64,000 bases of DNA from Pratylenchus scribneri (lineage: Eukaryota > Nematoda > Chromadorea > Rhabditida > Pratylenchidae), in the NCBI GenBank assembly GCA_030063045.1, contig JAQSEB010000016.1, positions 372,001 to 436,000 on the forward strand, given 5' to 3'. A program made the translations under genes and the position numbers. The notes under the pieces are model-generated. The model saw only the letters and a program-made list of their open reading frames with translations. It had not been told where the DNA came from and made no database searches. Positions 44,501 through 59,500 of the stretch are shown here, piece after piece (positions within the stretch are counted from its first letter, which is position 1; each line of letters starts with the position of its first letter).

Positions 44501-47500
44501 TGAAAGGATAGGCTTATTCTAAGGACCCGGATAGGCTTATTCTAAGGACCCAAATAAATTAATTCTCTATAAAATAATCAAATTGCTAACTCAAATTAAA
44601 AACTTTTTCGACCAAAAAAATTTTAAAAAAATTTTTGGAAATTTTAAATATAATTTACACTAATTTTTATCGATATGTGAATATTTTTAAAAGGATAGAC
44701 TTATTCTAAGGAACCAAATAAATTAATTCTCTATAAAATAATCAAATTGCTAACTAAAATTAAATACTTTTTCTACAAAAAAAATTTTTAAAAAATTTTT
44801 GAAATTTTTAAATATAATTTTCACTAATTTTTATCGATATGTGAATATTTTTGAAAGGATAGGCTTATTCTAAGGACCCAAATAAATTAATTCTCTATAA
44901 AATAATCAAATTGCTAATTCAAATTAAATACTTTTTCGACCAAAAAATTTTAAAAAATTTTTTGGAAATTTTAAATATAATTTCCACTAATTTTTATCGA
45001 TATGTGGATATTTTTGAAAGGATAGGCTTATTCTAAGGACCCGGATAGGACCCAAATAAATTAACTCTCTATAAAATAATCAAATTGCTAACTAAAATTT
45101 AATACTTTTTCTACCAAAAAAATTTTAAAAAAATTTTTGGAAATTTTAAATATAATTTACACTAATTTTTATCGATATGTGAATATTTTTGAAAAGATAG
45201 ACTTATTCTAAGGAACCAAATAAATTAATTCTCTATAAAATAATCAAATTGCTAACTCAAATTAAATACTTTTTCTACCAAAAAAATTTTTAAAAAATTT
45301 TTGAAAATTTTAAATATAATTTACACTAATTTTTATCGATATGTGGATATTTTTGAAAAGATAGACTTATTCTAAGGAACCAAATAAATTAATTCTCTAT
45401 AAAATAATCAAATTGCTAACTCAAATTAAAAACTTTTTCGACCAAAAAAATTTTTTAAAAATTTTTGAAAATTTTAAATATAATTTCCACGAATTTTTAT
45501 CGATATGTGGATATTTTTGAAAGGATAGGCTTATTCTAAGGACCCGGATAGGCTTATTCTAAGGACCCAAATAAATTAACTCTCTATAAAATAATCAAAT
45601 TGCTAACTAAAATTTAATACTTTTTCTACCAAAAAAATTTTAAAAAATTTTTGAAAATTTTAAATATAATTTACACTAATTTTTATCGATATGTGAATAT
45701 TTTTGAAAGGATAGGCTTATTCTAAGGACCCAAATAAATTAATTCTCTATAAAATAATCAAATTGCTAATTCAAATTAAATACTTTTTCGACCAAAAAAT
45801 TTTAAAAAATTTTTTGGAAATTTTAAATATAATTTCCACTAATTTTTATCGATATGTGGATATTTTTGAAAGGATAGGCTTATTCTAAGGACCCGGATAG
45901 GCTTATTCTAAGGACTCAAATAAATTAACTCTCTATAAAATAATCAAATTGCTAACTAAAATTTAATACTTTTTCTACCAAAAAAAATTTTAAAAAATTT
46001 TTGAAAATTTTAAATATAATTTACACTAATTTTTATCGATATGTGAATATTTTTGAAAGGATAGGCTTATTCTAAGGACCCAAATAAATTAATTCTCTAT
46101 AAAATAATCAAATTGCTAACTCAAATTAAAAACTTTTTCGACCAAAAAAATTTTTTAAAAATTTTTGAAAATTTTAAATATAATTTACACTAATTTTTAT
46201 CGATATGTGAATATTTTTGAAAAGATAGACTTATTCTAAGGAACCAATTAAATTAATTCTCTATAAAATAATCAAATTGCTAACTCAAATTAAATACTTT
46301 TTCTACCAAAAAAATTTTTAAAAAATTTTTGAAAATTTTAAATATAATTTACACTAATTTTTATCGATATGTGGATATTTTTGAAAAGATAGACTTATTC
46401 TAAGGAACCAAATAAATTAATTCTCTATAAAATAATCAAATTGCTAACTAAAATTTAATACTTTTTCTACCAAAAAAAATTTTAAAAAATTTTGAAAATT
46501 TTAAATATAATTTCCACGAATTTTTATCGATATGTGGATATTTTTGAAAGGATAGGCTTATTCTAAGGACCCGGATAGGCTTATTCTAAGGACCCAAATA
46601 AATTAATTCTCTATAAAATAATCAAATTGCTAACTCAAATTAAATACTTTTCTACCAAAAAAAATTTTAAAAAATTTTGAAAATTTTAAATATAATTTCC
46701 ACGAATTTTTATCGATATGTGAATATTTTTGAAAGGATAGACTTATTCTAAGGAACCAAATAAATTAATTCTCTATAAAATAATCAAATTGCTAACTGAA
46801 ATTAAATACTTTTCTACCAAAAAAATTTTTAAAAAATTTTTGAAAATTTTAAATATAATTTACACTAATTTTTATCGATATGTGAATATTTTTGAAAGGA
46901 TAGACTTATTCTAAGGAACCAAATAAATTAATTCTCTATAAAATAATCAAATTGCTAACTCAAATTAAATACTTTTTCTACCAAAAAAATTTTTAAAAAA
47001 TTTTTGAAAATTTTAAATATAATTTACACTTATTTTTATCGATATGTGAATATTTTTGAAAAGATAGACTTATTCTAAGGAACCAAATAAATTAATTCTC
47101 TATAAAATAATCAAATTGCTAACTCAAATTAAATACTTTTTCTACCAAAAAAATTTTTAAAAAATTTTTAAAAATTTTAAATATAATTTACACTAATTTT
47201 TATCGATATGTGAATATTTTTAAAAGGATAGACTTATTCTAAGGAACCAAATAAATTAATTCTCTATAAAATAATCAAATTGCTAACTAAAATTAAATAC
47301 TTTTTCTACAAAAAAAATTTTTAAAAAATTTTTGAAATTTTTAAATATAATTTTCACTAATTTTTATCGATATGTGAATATTTTTGAAAGGATAGGCTTA
47401 TTCTAAGGACCCAAATAAATTAATTCTCTATAAAATAATCAAATTGCTAATTCAAATTAAATACTTTTTCGACCAAAAAATTTTAAAAAATTTTTTGGAA

Positions 47501-50500
47501 ATTTTAAATATAATTTCCACTAATTTTTATCGATATGTGGATATTTTTGAAAGGATAGGCTTATTCTAAGGACCCGGATAGGACCCAAATAAATTAACTC
47601 TCTATAAAATAATCAAATTGCTAACTAAAATTTAATACTTTTTCTACCAAAAAAATTTTAAAAAAATTTTTGGAAATTTTAAATATAATTTACACTAATT
47701 TTTATCGATATGTGAATATTTTTGAAAAGATAAGCTTATTCTAAGGACCCGGATAGGCTTATTCTAAGGACTCAAATAAATTAACTCTCTATAAAATAAT
47801 CAAATTGCTAACTAAAATTTAATACTTTTTCTACCAAAAAAAATTTTAAAAAATTTTTGAAAATTTTAAATATAATTTACACTAATTTTTATCGATATGT
47901 GAATATTTTTGAAAGGATAGGCTTATTCTAAGGACCCAAATAAATTAATTCTCTATAAAATAATCAAATTGCTAACTCAAATTAAAAACTTTTTCGACCA
48001 AAAAAATTTTTTAAAAATTTTTGAAAATTTTAAATATAATTTACACTAATTTTTATCGATATGTGAATATTTTTGAAAAGATAGACTTATTCTAAGGAAC
48101 CAATTAAATTAATTCTCTATAAAATAATCAAATTGCTAACTCAAATTAAATACTTTTTCTACCAAAAAAATTTTTAAAAAATTTTTGAAAATTTTAAATA
48201 TAATTTACACTAATTTTTATCGATATGTGGATATTTTTGAAAAGATAGACTTATTCTAAGGAACCAAATAAATTAATTCTCTATAAAATAATCAAATTGC
48301 TAACTAAAATTTAATACTTTTTCTACCAAAAAAAATTTTAAAAAATTTTGAAAATTTTAAATATAATTTCCACGAATTTTTATCGATATGTGGATATTTT
48401 TGAAAGGATAGGCTTATTCTAAGGACCCGGATAGGCTTATTCTAAGGACCCAAATAAATTAATTCTCTATAAAATAATCAAATTGCTAACTCAAATTAAA
48501 TACTTTTCTACCAAAAAAAATTTTAAAAAATTTTGAAAATTTTAAATATAATTTCCACGAATTTTTATCGATATGTGAATATTTTTGAAAGGATAGACTT
48601 ATTCTAAGGAACCAAATAAATTAATTCTCTATAAAATAATCAGATTGCTAACTGAAATTAAATACTTTTCTACCAAAAAAATTTTTAAAAAATTTTTGAA
48701 ATTTTTAAATATAATTTTCACTAATTTTTATCGATATGTGAATATTTTTGAAAGGATAGGCTTATTCTAAGGACCCAAATAAATTAATTCTCTATAAAAT
48801 AATCAAATTGCTAATTCAAATTAAATACTTTTTCGACCAAAAAATTTTAAAAAATTTTTTGGAAATTTTAAATATAATTTCCACTAATTTTTATCGATAT
48901 GTGGATATTTTTGAAAGGATAGGCTTATTCTAAGGACCCGGATAGGACCCAAATAAATTAACTCTCTATAAAATAATCAAATTGCTAACTAAAATTTAAT
49001 ACTTTTTCTACCAAAAAAATTTTAAAAAAATTTTTGGAAATTTTAAATATAATTTACACTAATTTTTATCGATATGTGAATATTTTTGAAAAGATAGACT
49101 TATTCTAAGGAACCAAATAAATTAATTCTCTATAAAATAATCAAATTGCTAACTCAAATTAAATACTTTTTCTACCAAAAAAATTTTTAAAAAATTTTTG
49201 AAAATTTTAAATATAATTTACACTAATTTTTATCGATATGTGGATATTTTTGAAAAGATAGACTTATTCTAAGGAACCAAATAAATTAATTCTCTATAAA
49301 ATAATCAAATTGCTAACTCAAATTAAAAACTTTTTCGACCAAAAAAATTTTTTAAAAATTTTTGAAAATTTTAAATATAATTTCCACGAATTTTTATCGA
49401 TATGTGGATATTTTTGAAAGGATAGGCTTATTCTAAGGACCCGGATAGGCTTATTCTAAGGACCCAAATAAATTAACTCTCTATAAAATAATCAAATTGC
49501 TAACTAAAATTTAATACTTTTTCTACCAAAAAAAATTTTAAAAAATTTTTGAAAATTTTAAATATAATTTACACTAATTTTTATCGATATGTGAATATTT
49601 TTGAAAGGATAGGCTTATTCTAAGGACCCAAATAAATTAATTCTCTATAAAATAATCAAATTGCTAATTCAAATTAAATACTTTTTCGACCAAAAAATTT
49701 TAAAAAATTTTTTGGAAATTTTAAATATAATTTCCACTAATTTTTATCGATATGTGGATATTTTTGAAAGGATAGGCTTATTCTAAGGACCCGGATAGGC
49801 TTATTCTAAGGACCCAAATAAATTAACTCTCTATAAAATAATCAAATTGCTAACTAAAATTTAATACTTTTTCTACCAAAAAAATTTTAAAAAATTTTTG
49901 AAAATTTTAAATATAATTTACACTAATTTTTATCGATATGTGAATATTTTTGAAAGGATAGGCTTATTCTAAGGACCCAAATAAATTAATTCTCTATAAA
50001 ATAATCAAATTGCTAACTCAAATTAAAAACTTTTTCGACCAAAAAAATTTTTTAAAAATTTTTGAAAATTTTAAATATAATTTCCACGAATTTTTATCGA
50101 TATGTGGATATTTTGAAAGGATAGGCTTATTCTAAGGACCCGGATAGGCTTATTCTAAGGACCAAAATAAATTAACTCTCTATAAAATAATCAAATTGCT
50201 AACTAAAATTTAATACTTTTTCTACCAAAAAAATTTTAAAAAATTTTTGAAAATTTTAAATATAATTTACACTAATTTTTATCGATATGTGAATATTTTT
50301 GAAAGGATAGGCTTATTCTAAGGACCCAAATAAATTAATTCTCTATAAAATAATCAAATTGCTAATTCAAATTAAATACTTTTTCGACCAAAAAATTTTA
50401 AAAAATTTTTTGGAAATTTTAAATATAATTTCCACTAATTTTTATCGATATGTGGATATTTTTGAAAGGATAGGCTTATTCTAAGGACCCGGATAGGACC

Positions 50501-53500
50501 CAAATAAATTAACTCTCTATAAAATAATCAAATTGCTAACTAAAATTTAATACTTTTTCTACCAAAAAAATTTTAAAAAAATTTTTGGAGATTTTAAATA
50601 TAATTTACACTAATTTTTATCGATATGTGAATATTTTTGAAAAGATAGACTTATTCTAAGGAACCAAATAAATTAATTCTCTATAAAATAATCAAATTGC
50701 TAACTCAAATTAAATACTTTTTCTACCAAAAAAATTTTTAAAAAATTTTTGAAAATTTTAAATATAATTTACACTAATTTTTATCGATATGTGGATATTT
50801 TTGAAAAGATAGACTTATTCTAAGGAACCAAATAAATTAATTCTCTATAAAATAATCAAATTGCTAACTCAAATTAAAAACTTTTTCGACCAAAAAAATT
50901 TTTTAAAAATTTTTGAAAATTTTAAATATAATTTCCACGAATTTTTATCGATATGTGGATATTTTTGAAAGGATAGGCTTATTCTAAGGACCCGGATAGG
51001 CTTATTCTAAGGACCCAAATAAATTAACTCTCTATAAAATAATCAAATTGCTAACTAAAATTTAATACTTTTTCTACCAAAAAAATTTTAAAAAATTTTT
51101 GAAAATTTTAAATATAATTTACACTAATTTTTATCGATATGTGAATATTTTTGAAAGGATAGGCTTATTCTAAGGACCCAAATAAATTAATTCTCTATAA
51201 AATAATCAAATTGCTAATTCAAATTAAATACTTTTTCGACCAAAAAATTTTAAAAAATTTTTTGGAAATTTTAAATATAATTTCCACTAATTTTTATCGA
51301 TATGTGGATATTTTTGAAAGGATAGGCTTATTCTAAGGACCCGGATAGGCTTATTCTAAGGACTCAAATAAATTAACTCTCTATAAAATAATCAAATTGC
51401 TAACTAAAATTTAATACTTTTTCTACCAAAAAAAATTTTAAAAAATTTTTGAAAATTTTAAATATAATTTACACTAATTTTTATCGATATGTGAATATTT
51501 TTGAAAGGATAGGCTTATTCTAAGGACCCAAATAAATTAATTCTCTATAAAATAATCAAATTGCTAACTCAAATTAAAAACTTTTTCGACCAAAAAAATT
51601 TTTTAAAAATTTTTGAAAATTTTAAATATAATTTACACTAATTTTTATCGATATGTGAATATTTTTGAAAAGATAGACTTATTCTAAGGAACCAATTAAA
51701 TTAATTCTCTATAAAATAATCAAATTGCTAACTCAAATTAAATACTTTTTCTACCAAAAAAATTTTTAAAAAATTTTTGAAAATTTTAAATATAATTTAC
51801 ACTAATTTTTATCGATATGTGGATATTTTTGAAAAGATAGACTTATTCTAAGGAACCAAATAAATTAATTCTCTATAAAATAATCAAATTGCTAACTAAA
51901 ATTTAATACTTTTTCTACCAAAAAAAATTTTAAAAAATTTTGAAAATTTTAAATATAATTTCCACGAATTTTTATCGATATGTGGATATTTTTGAAAGGA
52001 TAGGCTTATTCTAAGGACCCGGATAGGCTTATTCTAAGGACCCAAAATAAATTAATTCTCTATAAAATAATCAAATTGCTAACTCAAATTAAATACTTTT
52101 CTACCAAAAAAAATTTTAAAAAATTTTGAAAATTTTAAATATAATTTCCACGAATTTTTATCGATATGTGAATATTTTTGAAAGGATAGACTTATTCTAA
52201 GGAACCAAATAAATTAATTCTCTATAAAATAATCAAATTGCTAACTGAAATTAAATACTTTTCTACCAAAAAAATTTTTAAAAAATTTTTGAAAATTTTA
52301 AATATAATTTACACTAATTTTTATCGATATGTGAATATTTTTGAAAGGATAGACTTATTCTAAGGAACCAAATAAATTAATTCTCTATAAAATAATCAAA
52401 TTGCTAACTCAAATTAAATACTTTTTCTACCAAAAAAATTTTTAAAAAATTTTTGAAAATTTTAAATATAATTTACACTTATTTTTATCGATATGTGAAT
52501 ATTTTTGAAAAGATAGACTTATTCTAAGGAACCAAATAAATTAATTCTCTATAAAATAATCAAATTGCTAACTCAAATTAAATACTTTTTCTACCAAAAA
52601 AATTTTTAAAAAATTTTTAAAAATTTTAAATATAATTTACACTAATTTTTATCGATATGTGAATATTTTTAAAAGGATAGACTTATTCTAAGGAACCAAA
52701 TAAATTAATTCTCTATAAAATAATCAAATTGCTAACTAAAATTAAATACTTTTTCTACAAAAAAAATTTTTAAAAAATTTTTGAAATTTTTAAATATAAT
52801 TTTCACTAATTTTTATCGATATGTGAATATTTTTGAAAGGATAGGCTTATTCTAAGGACCCAAATAAATTAATTCTCTATAAAATAATCAAATTGCTAAT
52901 TCAAATTAAATACTTTTTCGACCAAAAAATTTTAAAAAATTTTTTGGAAATTTTAAATATAATTTCCACTAATTTTTATCGATATGTGGATATTTTTGAA
53001 AGGATAGGCTTATTCTAAGGACCCGGATAGGACCCAAATAAATTAACTCTCTATAAAATAATCAAATTGCTAACTAAAATTTAATACTTTTTCTACCAAA
53101 AAAATTTTAAAAAAATTTTTGGAAATTTTAAATATAATTTACACTAATTTTTATCGATATGTGAATATTTTTGAAAGGATAGGCTTATTCTAAGGACCCG
53201 GATAGGACCCAAATAAATTAACTCTCTATAAAATAATCAAATTGCTAACTAAAATTTAATACTTTTTCTACCAAAAAAATTTTAAAAAAATTTTTGGAAA
53301 TTTTAAATATAATTTACACTAATTTTTATCGATATGTGAATATTTTTGAAAGGATAGGCTTATTCTAAGGACCCAAATAAATTAATTCTCTATAAAATAA
53401 TCAAATTGCTAATTCAAATTAAATACTTTTTCTACCAAAAAAATTTTAAAAAAATTTTTGGAAATTTTAAATATAATTTACACTAATTTTTATCGATATG

Positions 53501-56500
53501 TGAATATTTTTGAAAAGATAGACTTATTCTAAGGAACCAATTAAATTAATTCTCTATAAAATAATCAAATTGCTAACTCAAATTAAATACTTTTTCTACC
53601 AAAAAAATTTTTAAAAAATTTTTGAAAATTTTAAATATAATTTACACTAATTTTTATCGATATGTGGATATTTTTGAAAAGATAGACTTATTCTAAGGAA
53701 CCAAATAAATTAATTCTCTATAAAATAATCAAATTGCTAACTAAAATTTAATACTTTTTCTACCAAAAAAAATTTTAAAAAATTTTGAAAATTTTAAATA
53801 TAATTTCCACGAATTTTTATCGATATGTGGATATTTTTGAAAGGATAGGCTTATTCTAAGGACCCGGATAGGCTTATTCTAAGGACCCAAATAAATTAAT
53901 TCTCTATAAAATAATCAAATTGCTAACTCAAATTAAATACTTTTCTACCAAAAAAAATTTTAAAAAATTTTGAAAATTTTAAATATAATTTCCACGAATT
54001 TTTATCGATATGTGAATATTTTTGAAAGGATAGACTTATTCTAAGGAACCAAATAAATTAATTCTCTATAAAATAATCAGATTGCTAACTGAAATTAAAT
54101 ACTTTTCTACCAAAAAAATTTTTAAAAAATTTTTGAAATTTTTAAATATAATTTTCACTAATTTTTATCGATATGTGAATATTTTTGAAAGGATAGGCTT
54201 ATTCTAAGGACCCAAATAAATTAATTCTCTATAAAATAATCAAATTGCTAATTCAAATTAAATACTTTTTCGACCAAAAAATTTTAAAAAATTTTTTGGA
54301 AATTTTAAATATAATTTCCACTAATTTTTATCGATATGTGGATATTTTTGAAAGGATAGGCTTATTCTAAGGACCCGGATAGGACCCAAATAAATTAACT
54401 CTCTATAAAATAATCAAATTGCTAACTAAAATTTAATACTTTTTCTACCAAAAAAATTTTAAAAAAATTTTTGGAAATTTTAAATATAATTTACACTAAT
54501 TTTTATCGATATGTGAATATTTTTGAAAAGATAGACTTATTCTAAGGAACCAAATAAATTAATTCTCTATAAAATAATCAAATTGCTAACTCAAATTAAA
54601 TACTTTTTCTACCAAAAAAATTTTTAAAAAATTTTTGAAAATTTTAAATATAATTTACACTAATTTTTATCGATATGTGGATATTTTTGAAAAGATAGAC
54701 TTATTCTAAGGAACCAAATAAATTAATTCTCTATAAAATAATCAAATTGCTAACTCAAATTAAAAACTTTTTCGACCAAAAAAATTTTTTAAAAATTTTT
54801 GAAAATTTTAAATATAATTTCCACGAATTTTTATCGATATGTGGATATTTTTGAAAGGATAGGCTTATTCTAAGGACCCGGATAGGCTTATTCTAAGGAC
54901 CCAAATAAATTAACTCTCTATAAAATAATCAAATTGCTAACTAAAATTTAATACTTTTTCTACCAAAAAAAATTTTAAAAAATTTTTGAAAATTTTAAAT
55001 ATAATTTACACTAATTTTTATCGATATGTGAATATTTTTGAAAGGATAGGCTTATTCTAAGGACCCAAATAAATTAATTCTCTATAAAATAATCAAATTG
55101 CTAATTCAAATTAAATACTTTTTCGACCAAAAAATTTTAAAAAATTTTTTGGAAATTTTAAATATAATTTCCACTAATTTTTATCGATATGTGGATATTT
55201 TTGAAAGGATAGGCTTATTCTAAGGACCCGGATAGGCTTATTCTAAGGACCCAAATAAATTAACTCTCTATAAAATAATCAAATTGCTAACTAAAATTTA
55301 ATACTTTTTCTACCAAAAAAATTTTAAAAAATTTTTGAAAATTTTAAATATAATTTACACTAATTTTTATCGATATGTGAATATTTTTGAAAGGATAGGC
55401 TTATTCTAAGGACCCAAATAAATTAATTCTCTATAAAATAATCAAATTGCTAACTCAAATTAAAAACTTTTTCGACCAAAAAAATTTTTTAAAAATTTTT
55501 GAAAATTTTAAATATAATTTCCACGAATTTTTATCGATATGTGGATATTTTGAAAGGATAGGCTTATTCTAAGGACCCGGATAGGCTTATTCTAAGGACC
55601 AAAATAAATTAACTCTCTATAAAATAATCAAATTGCTAACTAAAATTTAATACTTTTTCTACCAAAAAAATTTTAAAAAATTTTTGAAAATTTTAAATAT
55701 AATTTACACTAATTTTTATCGATATGTGAATATTTTTGAAAGGATAGGCTTATTCTAAGGACCCAAATAAATTAATTCTCTATAAAATAATCAAATTGCT
55801 AATTCAAATTAAATACTTTTTCGACCAAAAAATTTTAAAAAATTTTTTGGAAATTTTAAATATAATTTCCACTAATTTTTATCGATATGTGGATATTTTT
55901 GAAAGGATAGGCTTATTCTAAGGACCCGGATAGGACCCAAATAAATTAACTCTCTATAAAATAATCAAATTGCTAACTAAAATTTAATACTTTTTCTACC
56001 AAAAAAATTTTAAAAAAATTTTTGGAGATTTTAAATATAATTTACACTAATTTTTATCGATATGTGAATATTTTTGAAAAGATAGACTTATTCTAAGGAA
56101 CCAAATAAATTAATTCTCTATAAAATAATCAAATCGCTAACTCAAATTAAAAACTTTTTCAACCAAAAAAATTTTTTAAAAATTTTTGAAAATTTTAAAT
56201 ATAATTTCCACTAATTTTTATCGATATGTGAATATTTTTGAAAAGATAGACTTATTCTAAGGAACCAAATAAATTAATTCTCTATAAAATAATCAAATTG
56301 CTAACTCAAATTAAATACTTTTTCTACCAAAAAAATTTTTAATAAATTTTTGAAAATTTTAAATATAATTTCCACGAATTTTTATCGATATGTGAATATT
56401 TTTGAAAGGATTGACTTATTCTAAGGAACCAATAAATTAATTCTCTATAAAATAATCAAATTGCTAACTCAAATTAAATACTTTTTCTACCAAAAAAATT

Positions 56501-59500
56501 TTTAAAAAATTTTTGAAAATTTTAAATATAATTTACACTAATTTTTATCGATATGTGGATATTTTTGAAAAGATAGACTTATTCTAAGGAACCAAATAAA
56601 TTAATTCTCTATAAAATAATCAAATTGCTAACTCAAATTAAAAACTTTTTCGACCAAAAAAATTTTTTAAAAATTTTTGAAAATTTTAAATATAATTTCC
56701 ACGAATTTTTATCGATGCTAATTCAAATTAAATACTTTTTCGACCAAAAAATTTTAAAAAATTTTTTGGAAATTTTAAATATAATTTCCACTAATTTTTA
56801 TCGATATGTGGATATTTTTGAAAGGATAGGCTTATTCTAAGGACCCGGATAGGCTTATTCTAAGGACCCAAATAAATTAACTCTCTATAAAATAATCAAA
56901 TTGCTAACTAAAATTTAATACTTTTTCTACCAAAAAAATTTTAAAAAATTTTTGAAAATTTTAAATATAATTTACACTAATTTTTATCGATATGTGAATA
57001 TTTTTGAAAGGATAGGCTTATTCTAAGGACCCAAATAAATTAATTCTCTATAAAATAATCAAATTGCTAACTCAAATTAAAAACTTTTTCGACCAAAAAA
57101 ATTTTTTAAAAATTTTTGAAAATTTTAAATATAATTTCCACGAATTTTTATCGATATGTGGATATTTTGAAAGGATAGGCTTATTCTAAGGACCCGGATA
57201 GGCTTATTCTAAGGACCAAAATAAATTAACTCTCTATAAAATAATCAAATTGCTAACTAAAATTTAATACTTTTTCTACCAAAAAAATTTTAAAAAATTT
57301 TTGAAAATTTTAAATATAATTTACACTAATTTTTATCGATATGTGAATATTTTTGAAAGGATAGGCTTATTCTAAGGACCCAAATAAATTAATTCTCTAT
57401 AAAATAATCAAATTGCTAATTCAAATTAAATACTTTTTCGACCAAAAAATTTTAAAAAATTTTTTGGAAATTTTAAATATAATTTCCACTAATTTTTATC
57501 GATATGTGGATATTTTTGAAAGGATAGGCTTATTCTAAGGACCCGGATAGGACCCAAATAAATTAACTCTCTATAAAATAATCAAATTGCTAACTAAAAT
57601 TTAATACTTTTTCTACCAAAAAAATTTTAAAAAAATTTTTGGAGATTTTAAATATAATTTACACTAATTTTTATCGATATGTGAATATTTTTGAAAAGAT
57701 AGACTTATTCTAAGGAACCAAATAAATTAATTCTCTATAAAATAATCAAATCGCTAACTCAAATTAAAAACTTTTTCAACCAAAAAAATTTTTTAAAAAT
57801 TTTTGAAAATTTTAAATATAATTTCCACTAATTTTTATCGATATGTGAATATTTTTGAAAAGATAGACTTATTCTAAGGAACCAAATAAATTAATTCTCT
57901 ATAAAATAATCAAATTGCTAACTCAAATTAAATACTTTTTCTACCAAAAAAATTTTTAATAAATTTTTGAAAATTTTAAATATAATTTCCACGAATTTTT
58001 ATCGATATGTGAATATTTTTGAAAGGATAGACTTATTCTAAGGAACCAATAAATTAATTCTCTATAAAATAATCAAATTGCTAACTAAAATTAAATACTT
58101 TTTCTACAAAAAAAATTTTTAAAAAATTTTTGAAAATTTTAAATATAATTTTCACTAATTTTTATCGATATGTGAATATTTTTGAAAGGATAGGCTTATT
58201 CTAAGGACCCAAATAAATTAATTCTCTATAAAATAATCAAATTGCTAACTCAAATTAAATACTTTTTCTACCAAAAAAATTTTTTAAAATTTTTTGAAAA
58301 TTTTAAATATAATTTCCACTAATTTTTATCGATATGTGAATATTTTTGAAAGGATAGACTTATTCTAAGGAACCAATAAATTAATTCTCTATAAAATAAT
58401 CAAATTGCTAACTCAAATTAAAAACTTTTTCAACCAAAAAAATTTTTTAAAAATTTTTGAAAATTTTAAATATAATTTCCACTAATTTTTATCGATATGT
58501 GAATATTTTTGAAAAGATAGACTTATTCTAAGGAACCAAATAAATTAATTCTCTATAAAATAATCAAATTGCTAACTCAAATTAAATACTTTTTCTACCA
58601 AAAAAATTTTTAAAAAATTTTTGAAAATTTTAAATATAATTTACACTAATTTTTATCGATATGTGAATATTTTTGAAAAGATAGACTTATTCTAAGGAAC
58701 CAAATAAATTAATTCTCTATAAAATAATCAAATTGCTAACTCAAATTAAATACTTTTTCTACCAAAAAAATTTTTAAAAAATTTTTGAAAATTTTAAATA
58801 TAATTTCCACTAATTTTTATCGATATGTGAATATTTTTGAAAAGATAGACTTATTCTAAGGAACCAAATAAATTAATTCACTATAAAATAATCAAATTGC
58901 TAACTCAAATTAAATACTTTTTCTACCAAAAAAATTTTTAATAAATTTTTGAAAATTTTAAATATAATTTCCACGAATTTTTATCGATATGTGAATATTT
59001 TTGAAAGGATAGACTTATTCTAAGGAACCAATAAATTAATTCTCTATAAAATAATCAAATTGCTAACTAAAATTAAATACTTTTTCTACAAAAAAAATTT
59101 TTAAAAAATTTTTGAAAATTTTAAATATAATTTTCACTAATTTTTATCGATATGTGAATATTTTTGAAAGGATAGGCTTATTCTAAGGACCCAAATAAAT
59201 TAATTCTCTATAAAATAATCAAATTGCTAACTCAAATTAAATACTTTTTCTACCAAAAAAATTTTTTAAAAATTTTTGAAAATTTTAAATATAATTTCCA
59301 CTAATTTTTATCGATATGTGAATATTTTTGAAAGGATAGACTTATTCTAAGGAACCAATAAATTAATTCTCTATAAAATAATCAAATTGCTAACTCAAAT
59401 TAAAAACTTTTTCAACCAAAAAAATTTTTTAAAAATTTTTGAAAATTTTAAATATAATTTCCACTAATTTTTATCGATATGTGAATATTTTTGAAAGGAT

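Noticed and set aside
56625..56840. 71-codon frame in the satellite
   Set aside because: It exists only because the recombined monomer at 56716 removed a stop; it is repeat sequence.
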